From assembly GCA_963662965.1 (NCBI GenBank), contig OY759970.1, forward strand, positions 4,836,001 through 4,900,000: 64,000 bases of DNA, in the 5' to 3' direction. Position numbers and translations under genes: made by a program. The stretch comes from DTWD01 sp963662965 (GTDB taxonomy: Bacteria; Acidobacteriota; Vicinamibacteria; Vicinamibacterales; UBA8438). Shown here in pieces: positions 1 through 8,325 of this stretch (its first letter is position 1; every line of letters begins with the position of its first letter). The notes under the pieces are model-generated. The model was not told the origin of the DNA, made no database searches, and saw only the letters and a list, made by a program, of their open reading frames with translations.

Positions 1-426
1 CCCAGAATCGATCAACTTTGAGCAATCTGTGACTGCGCTACGATCTTGCGGGTAAGGCGAAAGGATATGCATCAGAATGTTATCGTTCGGTTTACCGTTG
101 TCGCCCATTCTTCGCAACATCTTGACCTCAATCGCCCACTCCCAATTTGGCTCAGACCCGATACATAGGTCGCACTTCTGACGAGATACCTCTGGATACG
201 GAACGTTAAGAGTTAGTTTGCCCTCGTAACGTTCCGAAAACAGACGCTGTAGTTCTTCAACGACCAACGTGACGGTCTGGGTTTCAGGATGAGGACCAAT
301 TCCAGGTTGATATAGGTCCCCGGTTCTTGCGTTTGATGCCTGTGGATGTCGGTTGTCAATCTCTTTTATTGCCGCTGCGATATCGGACACGAATACAGAC
401 AAGTTCTCGAAGGCTAATCCAGTCAT
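1..426 (-). CDS. Hypothetical protein, possible PD-(D/E)XK nuclease-like; 3' end outside window
   Basis: An open frame of 142 codons runs from an ATG at 426 to the window edge without a stop. The visible part contains a cysteine pair (KCDLC), then WEWAIEVKM, followed by a conserved-looking stretch beginning GDNGKPNDN and the segment HILSPYPQDR. The E-V-K after a hydrophobic strand resembles the E-x-K half of a PD-(D/E)XK nuclease core, but the family is not certain and I do not recognise the protein by name. It lies just outside the first copy of the terminal-like repeat at 456-495, so it may be the last gene before the rearranged accessory DNA. Confidence 0.5.
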   Translation of the reverse strand, partial: MTGLAFENLSVFVSDIAAAIKEIDNRHPQASNARTGDLYQPGIGPHPETQTVTLVVEELQRLFSERYEGKLTLNVPYPEVSRQKCDLCIGSEPNWEWAIEVKMLRRMGDNGKPNDNILMHILSPYPQDRSAVTDCSKLIDSG

Positions 427-455
427 TACCGGACTCTAGCCTACCGCTGGCTGGT

Positions 456-495
456 GGGCGGTTCAACGGGGACGGGGGTTAGCGCGGGTGCGCGG
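456..495 (+). repeat. Terminal-like repeat, copy R1
   Basis: A GC-rich sequence with core GGTTCAACGGGGACGG followed by a GCGGGTGCGCGG block. The same sequence recurs at 6398, 11431 and 16201 in this orientation and at 7171-7236 inverted. This copy carries the upstream CTGGTGGGCGG that is also found in the inverted copy. Confidence 0.7.
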
Positions 496-601
496 CCCTG
501 AGGAGATCCCGTGATTCATTTTTTGACAAAAAGAGGTGGACCCCGAAATTCGGACAGGTTGCTAAGGTGGATTCCGACCTCAGAATGGAGAGATCGGAAT
601 C

Positions 602-883
602 ATGCAGAAACGGAAAAAATACCCCGCTGAGCTGAAGGCCCGCGTGGCACTGCAGGCGCTTCGCGGCGAGCAGACGATGGCGGAGCTGTCGTCGCGCTAC
701 AAGATCCACCCGAACCTGATCGCGAACTGGAAGAAGAAAGCCCAGGAGGCGCTTGTGGACGTCTTCTCGGACCACCAGCAGCGCCGAGAGGCGTCTCGCG
801 ATGCGGAGATTCAGGAGCTGCGAGCGAAGGTCGGCGAGCTCGTCATCGAGAAGGATTTTTTGTCCAAGGCCTTCGGCCGTTGA
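602..883 (+). CDS. IS3-family transposase OrfA (HTH protein)
   Basis: This 93-residue protein starts at an ATG preceded by GGAGAGATCGG. Residues 1-50 form a helix-turn-helix of the HTH_Tnp_1 type (YPAELKARVALQAL through HPNLIANWKKKAQEAL). The C-terminal half is a charged leucine-rich helix ending VIEKDFLSKAFGR. In IS3 elements this part binds the terminal repeats and oligomerises. Its stop overlaps the beginning of the catalytic frame, which lies in the -1 register, as usual for IS3 elements. A T6 run at about 856 could support slippage, but this was not shown. It matches the copy at 5900-6184 with scattered substitutions. Confidence 0.88.
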   Translation: MQKRKKYPAELKARVALQALRGEQTMAELSSRYKIHPNLIANWKKKAQEALVDVFSDHQQRREASRDAEIQELRAKVGELVIEKDFLSKAFGR

Positions 884-1767
884 GTCACGGTCGAAGGCGA
901 ATGCTGATCGACTCGAACCACTCCGAACTGAGCATCTCGCGACAGTGTGGCTTGGTGTCGATCTCGCGCTCGACGTTCTACGACGATGGTCTCGGGGAGA
1001 GTGAGTTGACTCTCGAGCTCATGCGCCGGATCGACGAGCAATTTCTGGAAACCCCGTTCTACGGATCGCGGCAGAGGGCGCGTTGGCTGCGCCGGGAGGG
1101 CTTCGCCGTCAGTCGGAAGCGGGTGCGTCGTCTGATGCGAAAGATGGGCCTCCAGGCGCTGTACCAGCGCCCGAGCACGTCGGTTCCGCACCCGGAGCAC
1201 CGGGTCTACCCCTATTTGCTGCGCGACCGAGCGGTCGAACGTGCGAACGAGGCCTGGTGCGCCGACGTGACGTACATTCCGCTGCACCGCGGCTTCCTGT
1301 ACCTGGTCGCGATCCAGGATTGGGCCAGCCGGAAGGTGCTGTCGTGGCGCTTGTCCAACACGATGGATGCCTCGTTCTGTGTGGAGGCCCTCGCGGAAGC
1401 CCTCGCGCAGTACGGACCGCCAGCGATCTTCAACACCGACCAAGGCAGCCAGTTCACCAGCCTGGAGTTCACTCAGACGCTCAAAGACGCAGGCGTGCAG
1501 ATCTCGATGGACGGCAAGGGCCGCTGGATGGACAACGTCTTCATCGAGCGGCTGTGGCGCTCGCTCACGTACGAGTGCGTCTACCTGCACGACTGCGAGG
1601 TTGGCTCCGAGGCGCGGGCCAGCATCGGCCGGTGGATCGACTTCTACAATGCCGAGCGACCGCACTCGTCGCTCGATGATCGCACGCCTGATGAGGCGTA
1701 CTCGGATTTGGGAGGTGCGCCGACCTCGTCGCTGCGCTCCTCGTCAGCGCAGTCGGAAGCGGCTTAG
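880..1767 (+). CDS. IS3-family transposase OrfB (DDE integrase core)
   Basis: About 295 residues. The N-terminal third has the IS3 HTH_21 region (TPFYGSRQRARWLRREG and the following RKRVRRLMRKMGL). A retroviral-type integrase core follows with the DDE residues in DVTYIPL, then NTDQGSQFTS, then FIERLWRSL, ending with the family signature FYNAERPHSSLDDRTPDEAY. The frame opens at a TTG overlapping the OrfA stop. In this family the active enzyme is normally an OrfAB fusion made by -1 frameshifting, so the TTG may not be a real start. All catalytic positions are present, so the copy could be functional. Confidence 0.88.
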   Translation: MSHGRRRMLIDSNHSELSISRQCGLVSISRSTFYDDGLGESELTLELMRRIDEQFLETPFYGSRQRARWLRREGFAVSRKRVRRLMRKMGLQALYQRPSTSVPHPEHRVYPYLLRDRAVERANEAWCADVTYIPLHRGFLYLVAIQDWASRKVLSWRLSNTMDASFCVEALAEALAQYGPPAIFNTDQGSQFTSLEFTQTLKDAGVQISMDGKGRWMDNVFIERLWRSLTYECVYLHDCEVGSEARASIGRWIDFYNAERPHSSLDDRTPDEAYSDLGGAPTSSLRSSSAQSEAA

Positions 1768-1884
1768 AAACATGAACCTGGAATCCACCTTAACTTGGCC
1801 GCTGAGCTGTCCAAAGGATGGGGTCCACCTCTAAAACTGAGTTTACCGAGAGGCGCGTGGCGTGAAGGTGTAGGGATTCAGAAT

Positions 1885-2154
1885 CTAAATCGTGGCGCTC
1901 TTTTTACGATTACAGTGTTCGCATAACAACTGAATGTTTCGCTCGGTGTCACTGCCGCCCTTTGACCACGGGATGATGTGGTCGTATTCGAGTTTCTCTT
2001 TAGAGCCACATTCGGTGCAGCGGCCTTGGTCCCGCTGCCACACGGATCTCCTCACGTGTTTCGGAATTGCTTCCCTCGAGCGTTGTCTCTGGTGTTGGTC
2101 GCTCTCGGGGGTCTTGGCGATAAACGAATCGGGTGGCGCAATAAGAGCATTCAC
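1885..2154 (-). CDS. HNH endonuclease domain protein
   Basis: The 89-codon frame contains a compact HNH domain near its C-terminus: GRCTECGSKEKLEYDHIIPW, a GGSD turn, then N in RNIQLLCEHCNRKK. The two CxxC pairs bind zinc in this family and DH...N form the beta-beta-alpha-metal active site. The proposed GTG start at 2154 overlaps the TGA stop of the zinc-ribbon membrane protein by 4 bp (GTGA), so the two are either translationally coupled or were once one longer protein with a C-terminal nuclease. The reading frame continues open upstream without a stop to 2244. IS3 copy 1 ends 54 bp downstream. Confidence 0.72.
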   Translation of the reverse strand: MNALIAPPDSFIAKTPESDQHQRQRSREAIPKHVRRSVWQRDQGRCTECGSKEKLEYDHIIPWSKGGSDTERNIQLLCEHCNRKKSATI

Positions 2155-2304
2155 GCGGAGAACAAAAAAACAAAGCCGCCTATAAAGATGACGATTGCTA
2201 TGTGGCCGCCGGCGTAGACGGCTAGCCACCAAGTACCTATACAAAGAACCATACAGAAGGAAAACATGATGCCACGCGTCACCGCCAAGCTGCCACGCGA
2301 CGGC

Positions 2305-2672
2305 GCCTGGTTGTCACGGTCACCCTCCAGTTCCTCCTCGTTGGAGGTAGCCGGTGAGGGCGTCGACGTGGACGTTCGTGGTGGCACCGAAGACGCAGAT
2401 GGCACACTGTCGTCGGAAGGTTCAGGGCGAGAACCTACGTGTGCTTTTGCGCCACATGCCGCGCAGAAGTTGGCCGCCTCAACGACTTCTTCACCGCAGT
2501 TGATGCAATACATCGCGTCCGCCGCACCCTCGCCCGCCTGGTTGTCACGGTCACCCTCCAGTTCCTCCTCGTTGGAGGTAGCCGGTGAGGGCGTCGACGT
2601 GGACGTTCGTGGTGGCACCGAAGACGCAGATGGCACACTGTCGTCGGAAGGTTCAGGGTGAGAACCTACGTG
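2305..2672. repeat. In-frame direct duplication within the zinc-ribbon protein gene
   Basis: Units 2305-2441 and 2536-2672 are 137 bp each and differ visibly at one base. The offset is 231 bp, exactly 77 codons, so the linker (beginning PEPSDDSVPSASS) is duplicated without shifting the frame. The zinc ribbon lies between the units. Confidence 0.85.
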
Positions 2673-3112
2673 AGGACACTCTTCTAGCGAGTACTCTCTG
2701 GATTCGGGAAATCCGTCGCCGCCGTGGCCGAATGTTCCACGGTTGTATCGGTTTCGTGTTCCGCCCACGTAGTGTTTGACGCGATCTTCAAATTGGGCCT
2801 TAGCCGGCCCTCGGCCCATAGAAGGTCCTCCGCACTCGATGAGCCAACCGACGCAAAGCACATCGTCTGGGAAATGCCAGTCGGGCAGCTCATTGACCGC
2901 GTAGAGCATCGTTTGCCACTTCGTGATGCCCAAGCCAGTGAAACGAGTTATCTTGTCGTCCGGTTGCGGTGTGTAGCCAGCATCCCGGATCGACTTCAGT
3001 GCGCATTGAGCAATATTGACCAGGTCGATCGAACCATTCGCTGAGGTGGACCCCATCCTTTGGACAGGTATTGGTCACAGCTAAGTGTCCGCGCAGGAAT
3101 AACTCCCCATTT

Positions 3113-4812
3113 TCAACAGCGGGGTTGGAGCGTGTAGTTCCAGGCGGGCAGGGGTTCGAGCTCCTCCAGAGCCAGCGTGTTCATGTCTGCCGCCGCGATC
3201 TTGATGCCCTTCACATAGGATCGGCGAACCAGGTGAGCACGAACGCGGAGTCCGGTTGAGGTGCGCGTCGTTCGGAGGTAGTTGAGAATCGTGTCATAGC
3301 TGTCGAGCGGCTTGCCAGCCCAGTTCTTGCTCACCTCGCTGAACAGTCGATGCTCGATCGGGTTCCACTTCGAGGCTCCCGGCGGGTAGTGAGCGACGGT
3401 GATCGACAGGCCATGTCGGTCGCAGAGGCTGCGCTGGAGCCCGAACTTCCAAGCGCGGCATCTGGCGCCGTTGCTTCCTCCGCCATCGGCGAGGATCGCC
3501 AGTTCGCGGGACCCGGGGTAGCGCGTCGCGCCTTCGGTGCGCCACCACTGCTCGATGGCGTCCACGGCGAACGACGGGGTGTCGTAGGTCGTGCCGACGA
3601 ACATCGTGCCGCGATTGGCCTGCAGGTCATAGATGCCGTAGGGAATCGCGATCCCCTCGGCCTCGGACCGGAAGTCGTGGTCGTTGACAACCACGGGCGC
3701 ACGATTCCAGGCGACGCCCGCGTTCTTGAAGTGGCCAACCAGTTCTTTCTTCTTGGTATCCACGCTGATGATCGGCGCCGCGTCAGTGACGAAACGCTCC
3801 CGAAGCGAGGCGATTTGCTCGAATTGCTCATTCCGCCGTGCCGGCGAGCCAGTGGAGCGTTTCTTCTGATTGACGCGCAAGGAGAACCCCAACTGCGTGA
3901 GCAGCCTGGCCACGGTGCGTGGGCCCACGCTGATGCCAAGCGACTGCAGCTCGGCGGCGATCTTCTCGGTGGTCCTTCGGGTCCATTTCAACCCGGACAT
4001 GGGGTCGCCCGCCGTCTCGTGCGTCATCAGCTCGTCGATGCGTGCGATGACCGCTGGCGTTTTTTTTCCACCGGTCGGCGTCCGGCGCCAGCCCGGCGGA
4101 CACGCTCGACAGTCACATCGCGGTCCAGGAGGTGGTGCCGCCCGCGGGCCACGGTCCCCGCGTCCAGCCCCAGCAGGTCGGCGATCGCCTGGTCGCCTCC
4201 GTGGCCCATCTTGAGCGACTCCAGGCCGGCGTACAGGCGTCGCTGTTGCTCATCGAGCAGGCTGAAAAACAGCACAATCGATGCCTTGAGCTCATCGGGG
4301 AGGACATCGACGTGCGGCAGCCGCCCCCCGAGTGGGGTCGCCGCGTCACGGACCCGGCGCGCGGTGAGCTGAGCGTCCCTCGTGGCGGTATCGGGGGAAC
4401 AGTACAGATAGCGCCCGGCGAAGGACGCACGCGCCAGCTTCTGCTGACGGACCAGCCTCAGCAACGCCCCCTTCACCTCCACGTTGAGGACCCCCTCGAG
4501 CTCGGCCACGAAAAATCCGGCGTCGGCCTCCTGGACCAGCGCTTCCGCGGTGGCCAGCAATGTCCCGCGCCGCGAAAACCACACCGAGCGATACGACCAC
4601 AGGCCCCACGCATCGTACTGGGGGATATCGGCCAACGTGTAATATCGCCCGCGGTGGGAGTAGCTGGTCTGATAGGACAGCTCCGCCAGCTTCCGGAAGA
4701 TCGTGATGTCCGCTGCGCTCCCCAGGACGTCTTTCAGCTCGGTCATCGTGGCGATCTTCTGCTTCCGCAACAACGTGGTGAGGTCCCGCGCGCGATAGTG
4801 TTCGGTTCGCAT
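3113..4812 (-). CDS. ISAzo13-like transposase, two frames joined by a probable -1 frameshift
   Basis: Frame 1 (4812-4027) encodes an N-terminal domain of about 260 residues with DNA-binding-like segments (HYRARDLTTLLRKQKI and DQAIADLLGLDAGTVARGRH) and ends shortly after an A8 run (4067-4060 on the minus strand). Frame 2, in the -1 register to 3113, carries the DDE region of ISAzo13-type transposases (GDPMSGLKWTRRTTEKIA, ISVDTKKKELVGHFKN, LADGGGSNGARCRAWK, YPPGASKWNPIEHRLFSEV). Slippage on A_AAA_AAA gives a continuous protein of about 565 residues, and joining the two parts recreates the family's usual junction before ETAGDPMS. An alternative ATG at 4851 exists inside the dyad upstream. The other copy differs by only a few residues. 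Confidence 0.82.
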
Positions 4813-4853
4813 AATGATAGAGTAACACCTGCAAAGGAGATACTCTATCATTA
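4812..4853 (-). promoter_or_regulatory. 13-bp perfect dyad before the ISAzo13-like transposase start
   Basis: TAATGATAGAGTA and its exact complement TACTCTATCATTA are separated by 16 bp and end at the proposed ATG. An identical dyad lies at 22000-22041. It could be an operator for autoregulation or an mRNA hairpin that masks the start. Confidence 0.55.
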
Positions 4854-5015
4854 CCTTGCTACCTCGCCGCGGGTGGCCATCGGTGCTACAGGCTGCAATT
4901 TCAGGGTCGAGAGGGCCGGCGGACTCAACTCGGTGGAAACCCGTCAGCTAGAATTCCGCCAACAACACTGGAGTTATTTCTGCGCGAACCCTAAGGTGGA
5001 ATCCGGGGTCATGAT

Positions 5016-5903
5016 TCACGCTACCGTGGGCTGACAGGAAACGGGGCGTAGTCCCGGGCTCCTGTCAGCCCCGTCGTCAGTGTACGCCTCGTCCGGCGTC
5101 CGGTCGTTGAGCGACGAGTGGGGCCGACGCCGGTCGTAGAAGTCCATCCACCGGCCGATGCCGGTCCGGGCCTGGGAGCCGGTCGCGAACTCAGACAAGT
5201 AGACGCACTCGTACTTGAGCGATCGCCACAGCCGCTCGATGAACACGTTGTCCATCCAGCGGCCCTTGCCGTCCATCGAGATGCGAATGCCCGCCTCCTT
5301 GAGCACGTCGGTGAAGTCGACGCTGGTGAATTGGCTGCCCTGGTCACTGTTGAAGATCTCCGGAGGGCCATAGCGCTCGAGCGCCTCGTGCAAGGCCTCG
5401 ACGCAAAAACTCGCATCGAGCGTGTTGGACAGACGCCAGGACAGCACCTTGCGGCTCGCCCAGTCCATCACCGCGACCAGATACAGAAAGCCCCACTGCA
5501 GGGGAATGTAGGTAACATCCGTGCACCACACGTGGTTCGGCCGCGTGATCCGCAGATCGCGCAGCAGGTAGGGATAGATCCGGTGCGCCGGGTGCGGCTG
5601 AGACGTCCTGGGCCGCTGGAAGAGCGCGTGCACCCCCAGCAGTCGCATCAGGCGGCGCACCCGTTTGCGAGAGACCGTGTCCCCCTGACGGCGAAGCCAG
5701 CGCGTCATTTGACGCGAGCCGTAAAACGGCGTCTCCAAGAACTGCTCGTCGATCAACCGCATCAGGCGCAGGTTCAACGGGTTCTCGCCCTGGCCCGCAT
5801 AGTAGAACGACGAGCGCGCGATCGAGACCACGCGGCATTGCCGTACGATGCTGAGCCGGGCGTGGGTGGGATCGACCATCTCTGCTCTCCGGGCGTGGCT
5901 CAA
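5016..5903 (-). CDS. IS3-family transposase OrfB, copy 2
   Basis: 295 residues, collinear with the protein at 880-1767 and clearly related, though with many substitutions. DDE motifs are intact: DVTYIPLQWG, NSDQGSQFTSVDF and FIERLWRSLKYEC, with the C-terminal RRPHSSLNDRTPDEAY. The level of difference from copy 1 shows that the two IS3 copies are not a very recent duplication of each other. The frame overlaps OrfA in the -1 register. Confidence 0.88.
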   Translation of the reverse strand: MSHARRAEMVDPTHARLSIVRQCRVVSIARSSFYYAGQGENPLNLRLMRLIDEQFLETPFYGSRQMTRWLRRQGDTVSRKRVRRLMRLLGVHALFQRPRTSQPHPAHRIYPYLLRDLRITRPNHVWCTDVTYIPLQWGFLYLVAVMDWASRKVLSWRLSNTLDASFCVEALHEALERYGPPEIFNSDQGSQFTSVDFTDVLKEAGIRISMDGKGRWMDNVFIERLWRSLKYECVYLSEFATGSQARTGIGRWMDFYDRRRPHSSLNDRTPDEAYTDDGADRSPGLRPVSCQPTVA

Positions 5904-6184
5904 CGACCGAAGGCCTTGGATAAAAAATCCCGCTCGATGACGAGCTCTCCGATCTTCGCCCGCAACTCCGTGATCTCGGTTTCCCGAGAGGCCTCTTGGC
6001 GCTCGTGATTCCCCGAGAAGCCGGCCAGTACCTTCTGCCGAGCCTGCTTCTTCCAGTTGGCAATCAGGTTCGGATGCACATCGTAGCGGGCCGCCAGCTC
6101 CGCCAGCGTCGCTTCCTCGCGAAGCGCCTCCAACGCGACCTTCGCCTTCAGCTCAGCAGGATAACTCCGTCGCTTCCGTGGCAT
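5900..6184 (-). CDS. IS3-family transposase OrfA, copy 2
   Basis: 94 residues with the HTH_Tnp_1 fold (YPAELKAKVALEALREE, HPNLIANWKKQARQK) and a C-terminal helix ending VIERDFLSKAFGR. It begins at an ATG (MPRKRRSYPAELK) 66 bp inside the element end and is the DNA-binding partner of the frame at 5016-5903. It differs from copy 1 at several positions. Confidence 0.87.
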   Translation of the reverse strand: MPRKRRSYPAELKAKVALEALREEATLAELAARYDVHPNLIANWKKQARQKVLAGFSGNHERQEASRETEITELRAKIGELVIERDFLSKAFGR

Positions 6185-6397
6185 TCCAGACTCCTTCTCC
6201 TTGGTCTGGATCCCACCTTAGCAAGCTGTCCGAATTCCGGGGTCCACCTCTCGCTACTTCATGAGCAGCCGTGATAAGCCCCACGTGGATCGCCGCCCAA
6301 GCAGTTGGATTTGACTGGACTATTGATTTGCTGTCCATCGACGTAGCCCACATTCACAACGGCGAACGGCGAGATCTCTAGCCTAGCGCGGGGCGGC

Positions 6398-6446
6398 GGG
6401 CGGTTCAACGGGGACGGGGGTGAGTCACGCGGGTGCGCGGCGTCTC
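6398..6446 (+). repeat. Terminal-like repeat, copy R2
   Basis: Core GGTTCAACGGGGACGG, with GAGTCAC inserted before the GCGGGTGCGCGG block. It is identical to R4 at 11431-11479, of which it is a duplicate. Confidence 0.7.
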
Positions 6447-6594
6447 AGGCGTGGGCGATGAGGAGGACGTTGAGACGTTCGTGCGGCTCCAGCGCGAGGG
6501 AGCCGCCGGACATTCGGGAGATTTTCATTTTGCGACCTTCCATGAGGTAAGGGTCCACCATGCCTTCGCCTTGGCCCAAGCGAGCCAGGGTCAT
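6445..6594 (-). CDS. Small hypothetical ORF (49 aa), duplicated copy
   Basis: Starts at the ATG giving MTLARLGQGEGMVDP and ends HERLNVLLIAHA just inside the terminal-like repeat. It is identical to the ORF at 11478-11627 because it lies in the 774-bp duplication. I recognise no family. The short length and lack of an obvious ribosome-binding site leave its reality open. Confidence 0.3.
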   Translation of the reverse strand: MTLARLGQGEGMVDPYLMEGRKMKISRMSGGSLALEPHERLNVLLIAHA

Positions 6595-6805
6595 CACCGG
6601 TCTTCCGTGTGCAATTCATCTCACCGCATGGCGCCAACACCTCGATCTTCCCGTTTTCGCTCTGCTCCGTCCGTCGTCGACGTAGTCGCAGTATCTGGGC
6701 GAGAGGATCGCTCGATCTGTACGGCTACGACGGCTACCCCGCAGTTTCCTCTCACAAGGAAGCGTCTAGCCCCAAAACCTGTAACCTACCCGTAGTAGCC
6801 GCACC

Positions 6806-7166
6806 TCACACATCCAGCGGCTCCTGGTGCTCGGACTGTAGCCCGACACCAAGAAACGTCACGCGTTGCGTCTTGCCCGGATCCTGCGTGAACTGCTCAT
6901 GGAGCGCCTCACGAAACTGTGGCCGGGTGAGCCGTGTCTGGTCGCGGACGTCGTTGCACCAGCGCTCGTACGCCGCCCACAAGCCCCCAGACGTGGCAGT
7001 CGCCCCCTTCTGCACCACGCACCGCGCCTCGAGGAACCGGGCCAGCGGCATACTGTCGGCGCGATAGGTTGCGGTTGCGTTGCGCACCACGTCCGGTGGG
7101 TTCAATCCGTCCCGTTGCCACGCCAGACACCCCCGCACCGCTCGTGCCAGGATGCCCGGCGCTTCG
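6806..7166 (-). pseudogene. Truncated copy of the primase-helicase C-terminus
   Basis: The last 120 codons of the gene at 11839-15382 are present here, from GILARAVRGCLAWQRDG to the stop after SEHQEPLDV. There is no start and no catalytic domain: the copy is cut at 7166, the duplication breakpoint. It cannot encode a working primase. It shows only that DNA between the repeat and this point was copied from the 11-12 kb locus. Confidence 0.85.
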
Positions 7167-7170
7167 CGCC

Positions 7171-7236
7171 ACCTGCCCGTGAGTGGGATGCCGCGCACCC
7201 GCGCCCCTAACTCCCGTCCCCGTTGAACCGCCCACC
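7171..7236 (-). repeat. Terminal-like repeat, inverted copy R3
   Basis: On the minus strand it reads CTGGTGGGCGGTTCAACGGG and on through the GCGGGTGCGCGG block to CCCACTCACGGGCAGG. It faces R2, so the 6393-7236 segment is bracketed by inverted copies like a transposon. It also shares its inner half with R5 at 16201. Confidence 0.7.
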
Positions 7237-7357
7237 AGTGTTCAGTGAGCTAATGAAGACACAAACCGCTGGGAGCGCGAGCGGGCCAAGAAGGCGGAGC
7301 GTGCATGCATTCTCAGGTGCTCTGGCTAGAATAACTGGAGGCTAAAACCTATGGCGG

Positions 7358-7504
7358 GTGACGCGTCACGACGAAACGGGCGACCCGGGGGGGTGGCGCA
7401 AGGGCGTCCCGAACAAACTCACGACCGAGCTGCGGGAGCTTATTACCCAACGATTCCCTCTCCGCCATATGGACCACGGCTTTGAGGCCCATGCCGACCG
7501 CTGA
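7358..7504 (+). CDS. Short ORF, possible remnant with a KGxPNKLTTELR motif
   Basis: From a GTG, 48 codons include PGGWRKGVPNKLTTELREL. The KG.xNKLT.ELR pattern is common at the N-terminus of small phage and island proteins, which suggests a truncated gene rather than a complete one. Its stop overlaps the start of the methyltransferase-like gene. Confidence 0.3.
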   Translation: MTRHDETGDPGGWRKGVPNKLTTELRELITQRFPLRHMDHGFEAHADR

Positions 7505-8105
7505 GACGCCAGTTTTGGACGATTCCCTCGCGAACCTTGCGGAGAAAGTGAGTCAGCGTCTACTCATGCTGACCGACGGCGAGCATCGCGCCTACGTGGG
7601 CAGCGAACTCCCGGCCGTGGATCGCGCGTTATCTCGAATTCAGAACGAGGGTCTCACGCCGGGACCCGTGTTCTGCGAGTGGGGCAGCGGCCTGGGGGGA
7701 GTCTGTGGAGTGGCCGCCATCAATGGCTTTAGGCCCTATGGCATCGAGATCCAACGGGAATTGGTCGCTTCCGCACGTTCGCTCGCAAGCGACCTGAACT
7801 ACGCCATGGTTTTTGCGGAGGGGACCTTCCTGCTCCCGGGCGACGAGGAGCTGGTCGCCGGGGCCGATTCCCACACCCGGCTCGACTTCAACGCACGTGC
7901 CTGGGATGAAATGGAGCTGACGCCCGAAGACTGCGACGTGGTCTTCGCGTACCCATGGCCCAAAGAGGAAGCCTTCATAGACAACGTCTTCAGGCGCCAC
8001 GCCTCCGCGAACTCTCTTCTCCTAACCTTCCATGACCTCGGTCGGGTGCTCGTGCAACGCAAGGTCTCCCACCACACCCAACTCCGGACGTTGGGGTGGA
8101 TGTAG
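7491..8105 (+). CDS. SAM-dependent methyltransferase-like protein
   Basis: About 204 residues from the ATG at 7491; GAGG lies four bases upstream. A TTG at 7482 in the same frame is possible. Residues 60-100 show a class I SAM-binding pattern: an acidic residue and glycine-rich loop in CEWGSGLGGVCGVAAINGF, then a strand ending GIEIQ, where E would bind the ribose. Later CDVVFAYPWPKEEAF resembles motif IV and SLLLTFHDL the last strands. The substrate cannot be told. The gene stands alone between the duplicated segment and IS21 copy 1 and is probably cargo of element A. Confidence 0.6.
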   Translation: MPTAETPVLDDSLANLAEKVSQRLLMLTDGEHRAYVGSELPAVDRALSRIQNEGLTPGPVFCEWGSGLGGVCGVAAINGFRPYGIEIQRELVASARSLASDLNYAMVFAEGTFLLPGDEELVAGADSHTRLDFNARAWDEMELTPEDCDVVFAYPWPKEEAFIDNVFRRHASANSLLLTFHDLGRVLVQRKVSHHTQLRTLGWM

Positions 8106-8325
8106 TCCGCGTGGTGCTTCCGTCATCAAGTGTTGTTACGCCGCGGCGGCGTTGATGCACGAATCCGGTGTGAGGTTTCGAGCCGGCAGTTCAGGCTGGA
8201 TGGATGAAGTCGAGAGTCCATCCCACATACAAGAAGAAGTACCGTGTTCAGAACTTGGCCTGTCCCTGCCAAGAACCTCATCCGCACGGTTCGGGTGCAG
8301 CGTTCATATCAAACGTTGCATCAAT

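Larger units (their letters stand above)
533..1831 (+). mobile_element. IS3-family insertion sequence, copy 1 (complete)
   Basis: The ends are imperfect inverted repeats: the left begins GAGGTGGACCCCGAAATTCG and the right is the complement of a sequence beginning GAGGTGGACCCCATCCTTTG. Each end also holds an inner AAGGTGGATTCC-type repeat. Two overlapping transposase frames lie between them. A second copy, in the opposite orientation and carrying a nested element, lies at 3043-6250. No convincing target duplication is visible at this copy. Confidence 0.85.
3081..4995 (-). mobile_element. ISAzo13-like insertion sequence, copy 1 (nested)
   Basis: 1915 bp, the same length as the copy at 21858-23772. 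Terminal inverted repeats are CTAAGTGTCCGCGCAGGAAT and CTTAGGGTTCGCGCAGAAAT. It lies 38 bp inside the end of IS3 copy 2, so it inserted after that element or came with it. TAAG is present at both junctions here and at both junctions of the other copy. Two transposase frames overlap at an A8 run. Confidence 0.85.
3043..6250 (-). mobile_element. IS3-family insertion sequence, copy 2, carrying a nested ISAzo13-like element
   Basis: This is the same element as at 533-1831 but inverted. Its outer ends are GAGGTGGACCCC at 3043 and the complement at 6250, flanked by the 5-bp direct repeat TCGCT (3038-3042 and 6251-6255). Near its left end it is split by the ISAzo13-like element at 3081-4995. Subtracting that leaves about 1293 bp, against 1299 bp for copy 1. 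It interrupts the zinc-ribbon gene. Confidence 0.85.
2151..6353 (-). pseudogene. Zinc-ribbon/transmembrane protein gene interrupted by nested insertion sequences
   Basis: Two pieces, 6353-6256 and 3042-2151, join exactly at the 5-bp target duplication (TCGCT on the plus strand) of IS3 copy 2. The rejoined gene is 330 codons in one frame. The N-terminal ~150 residues form an unrecognised globular domain (for example KWQTMLYAVNELPDWHFPDD). A Ser/Thr/Pro-rich linker occurs twice, flanking a zinc ribbon (CINCGEEV...CAACG). The C-terminus has two hydrophobic helices that could span a membrane. The gene sits directly before, and overlaps, the HNH gene. Function is unknown. A sensor or membrane-anchored partner of the nuclease is only a guess. 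Confidence 0.65.
6393..7166. repeat. 774-bp duplication, copy 1
   Basis: Matches 11426-12199 over its whole length with no difference that I could see. It begins inside the terminal-like repeat and ends abruptly within primase codons, where it joins directly to the inverted repeat copy at 7171-7236. The copy at 11426 is the parental one because there the primase gene continues. Confidence 0.9.

Noticed and set aside
8106..8325. Short plus-strand frames after the methyltransferase-like gene
   Set aside because: They continue across the IS21 border into the element and show no recognisable protein pattern.
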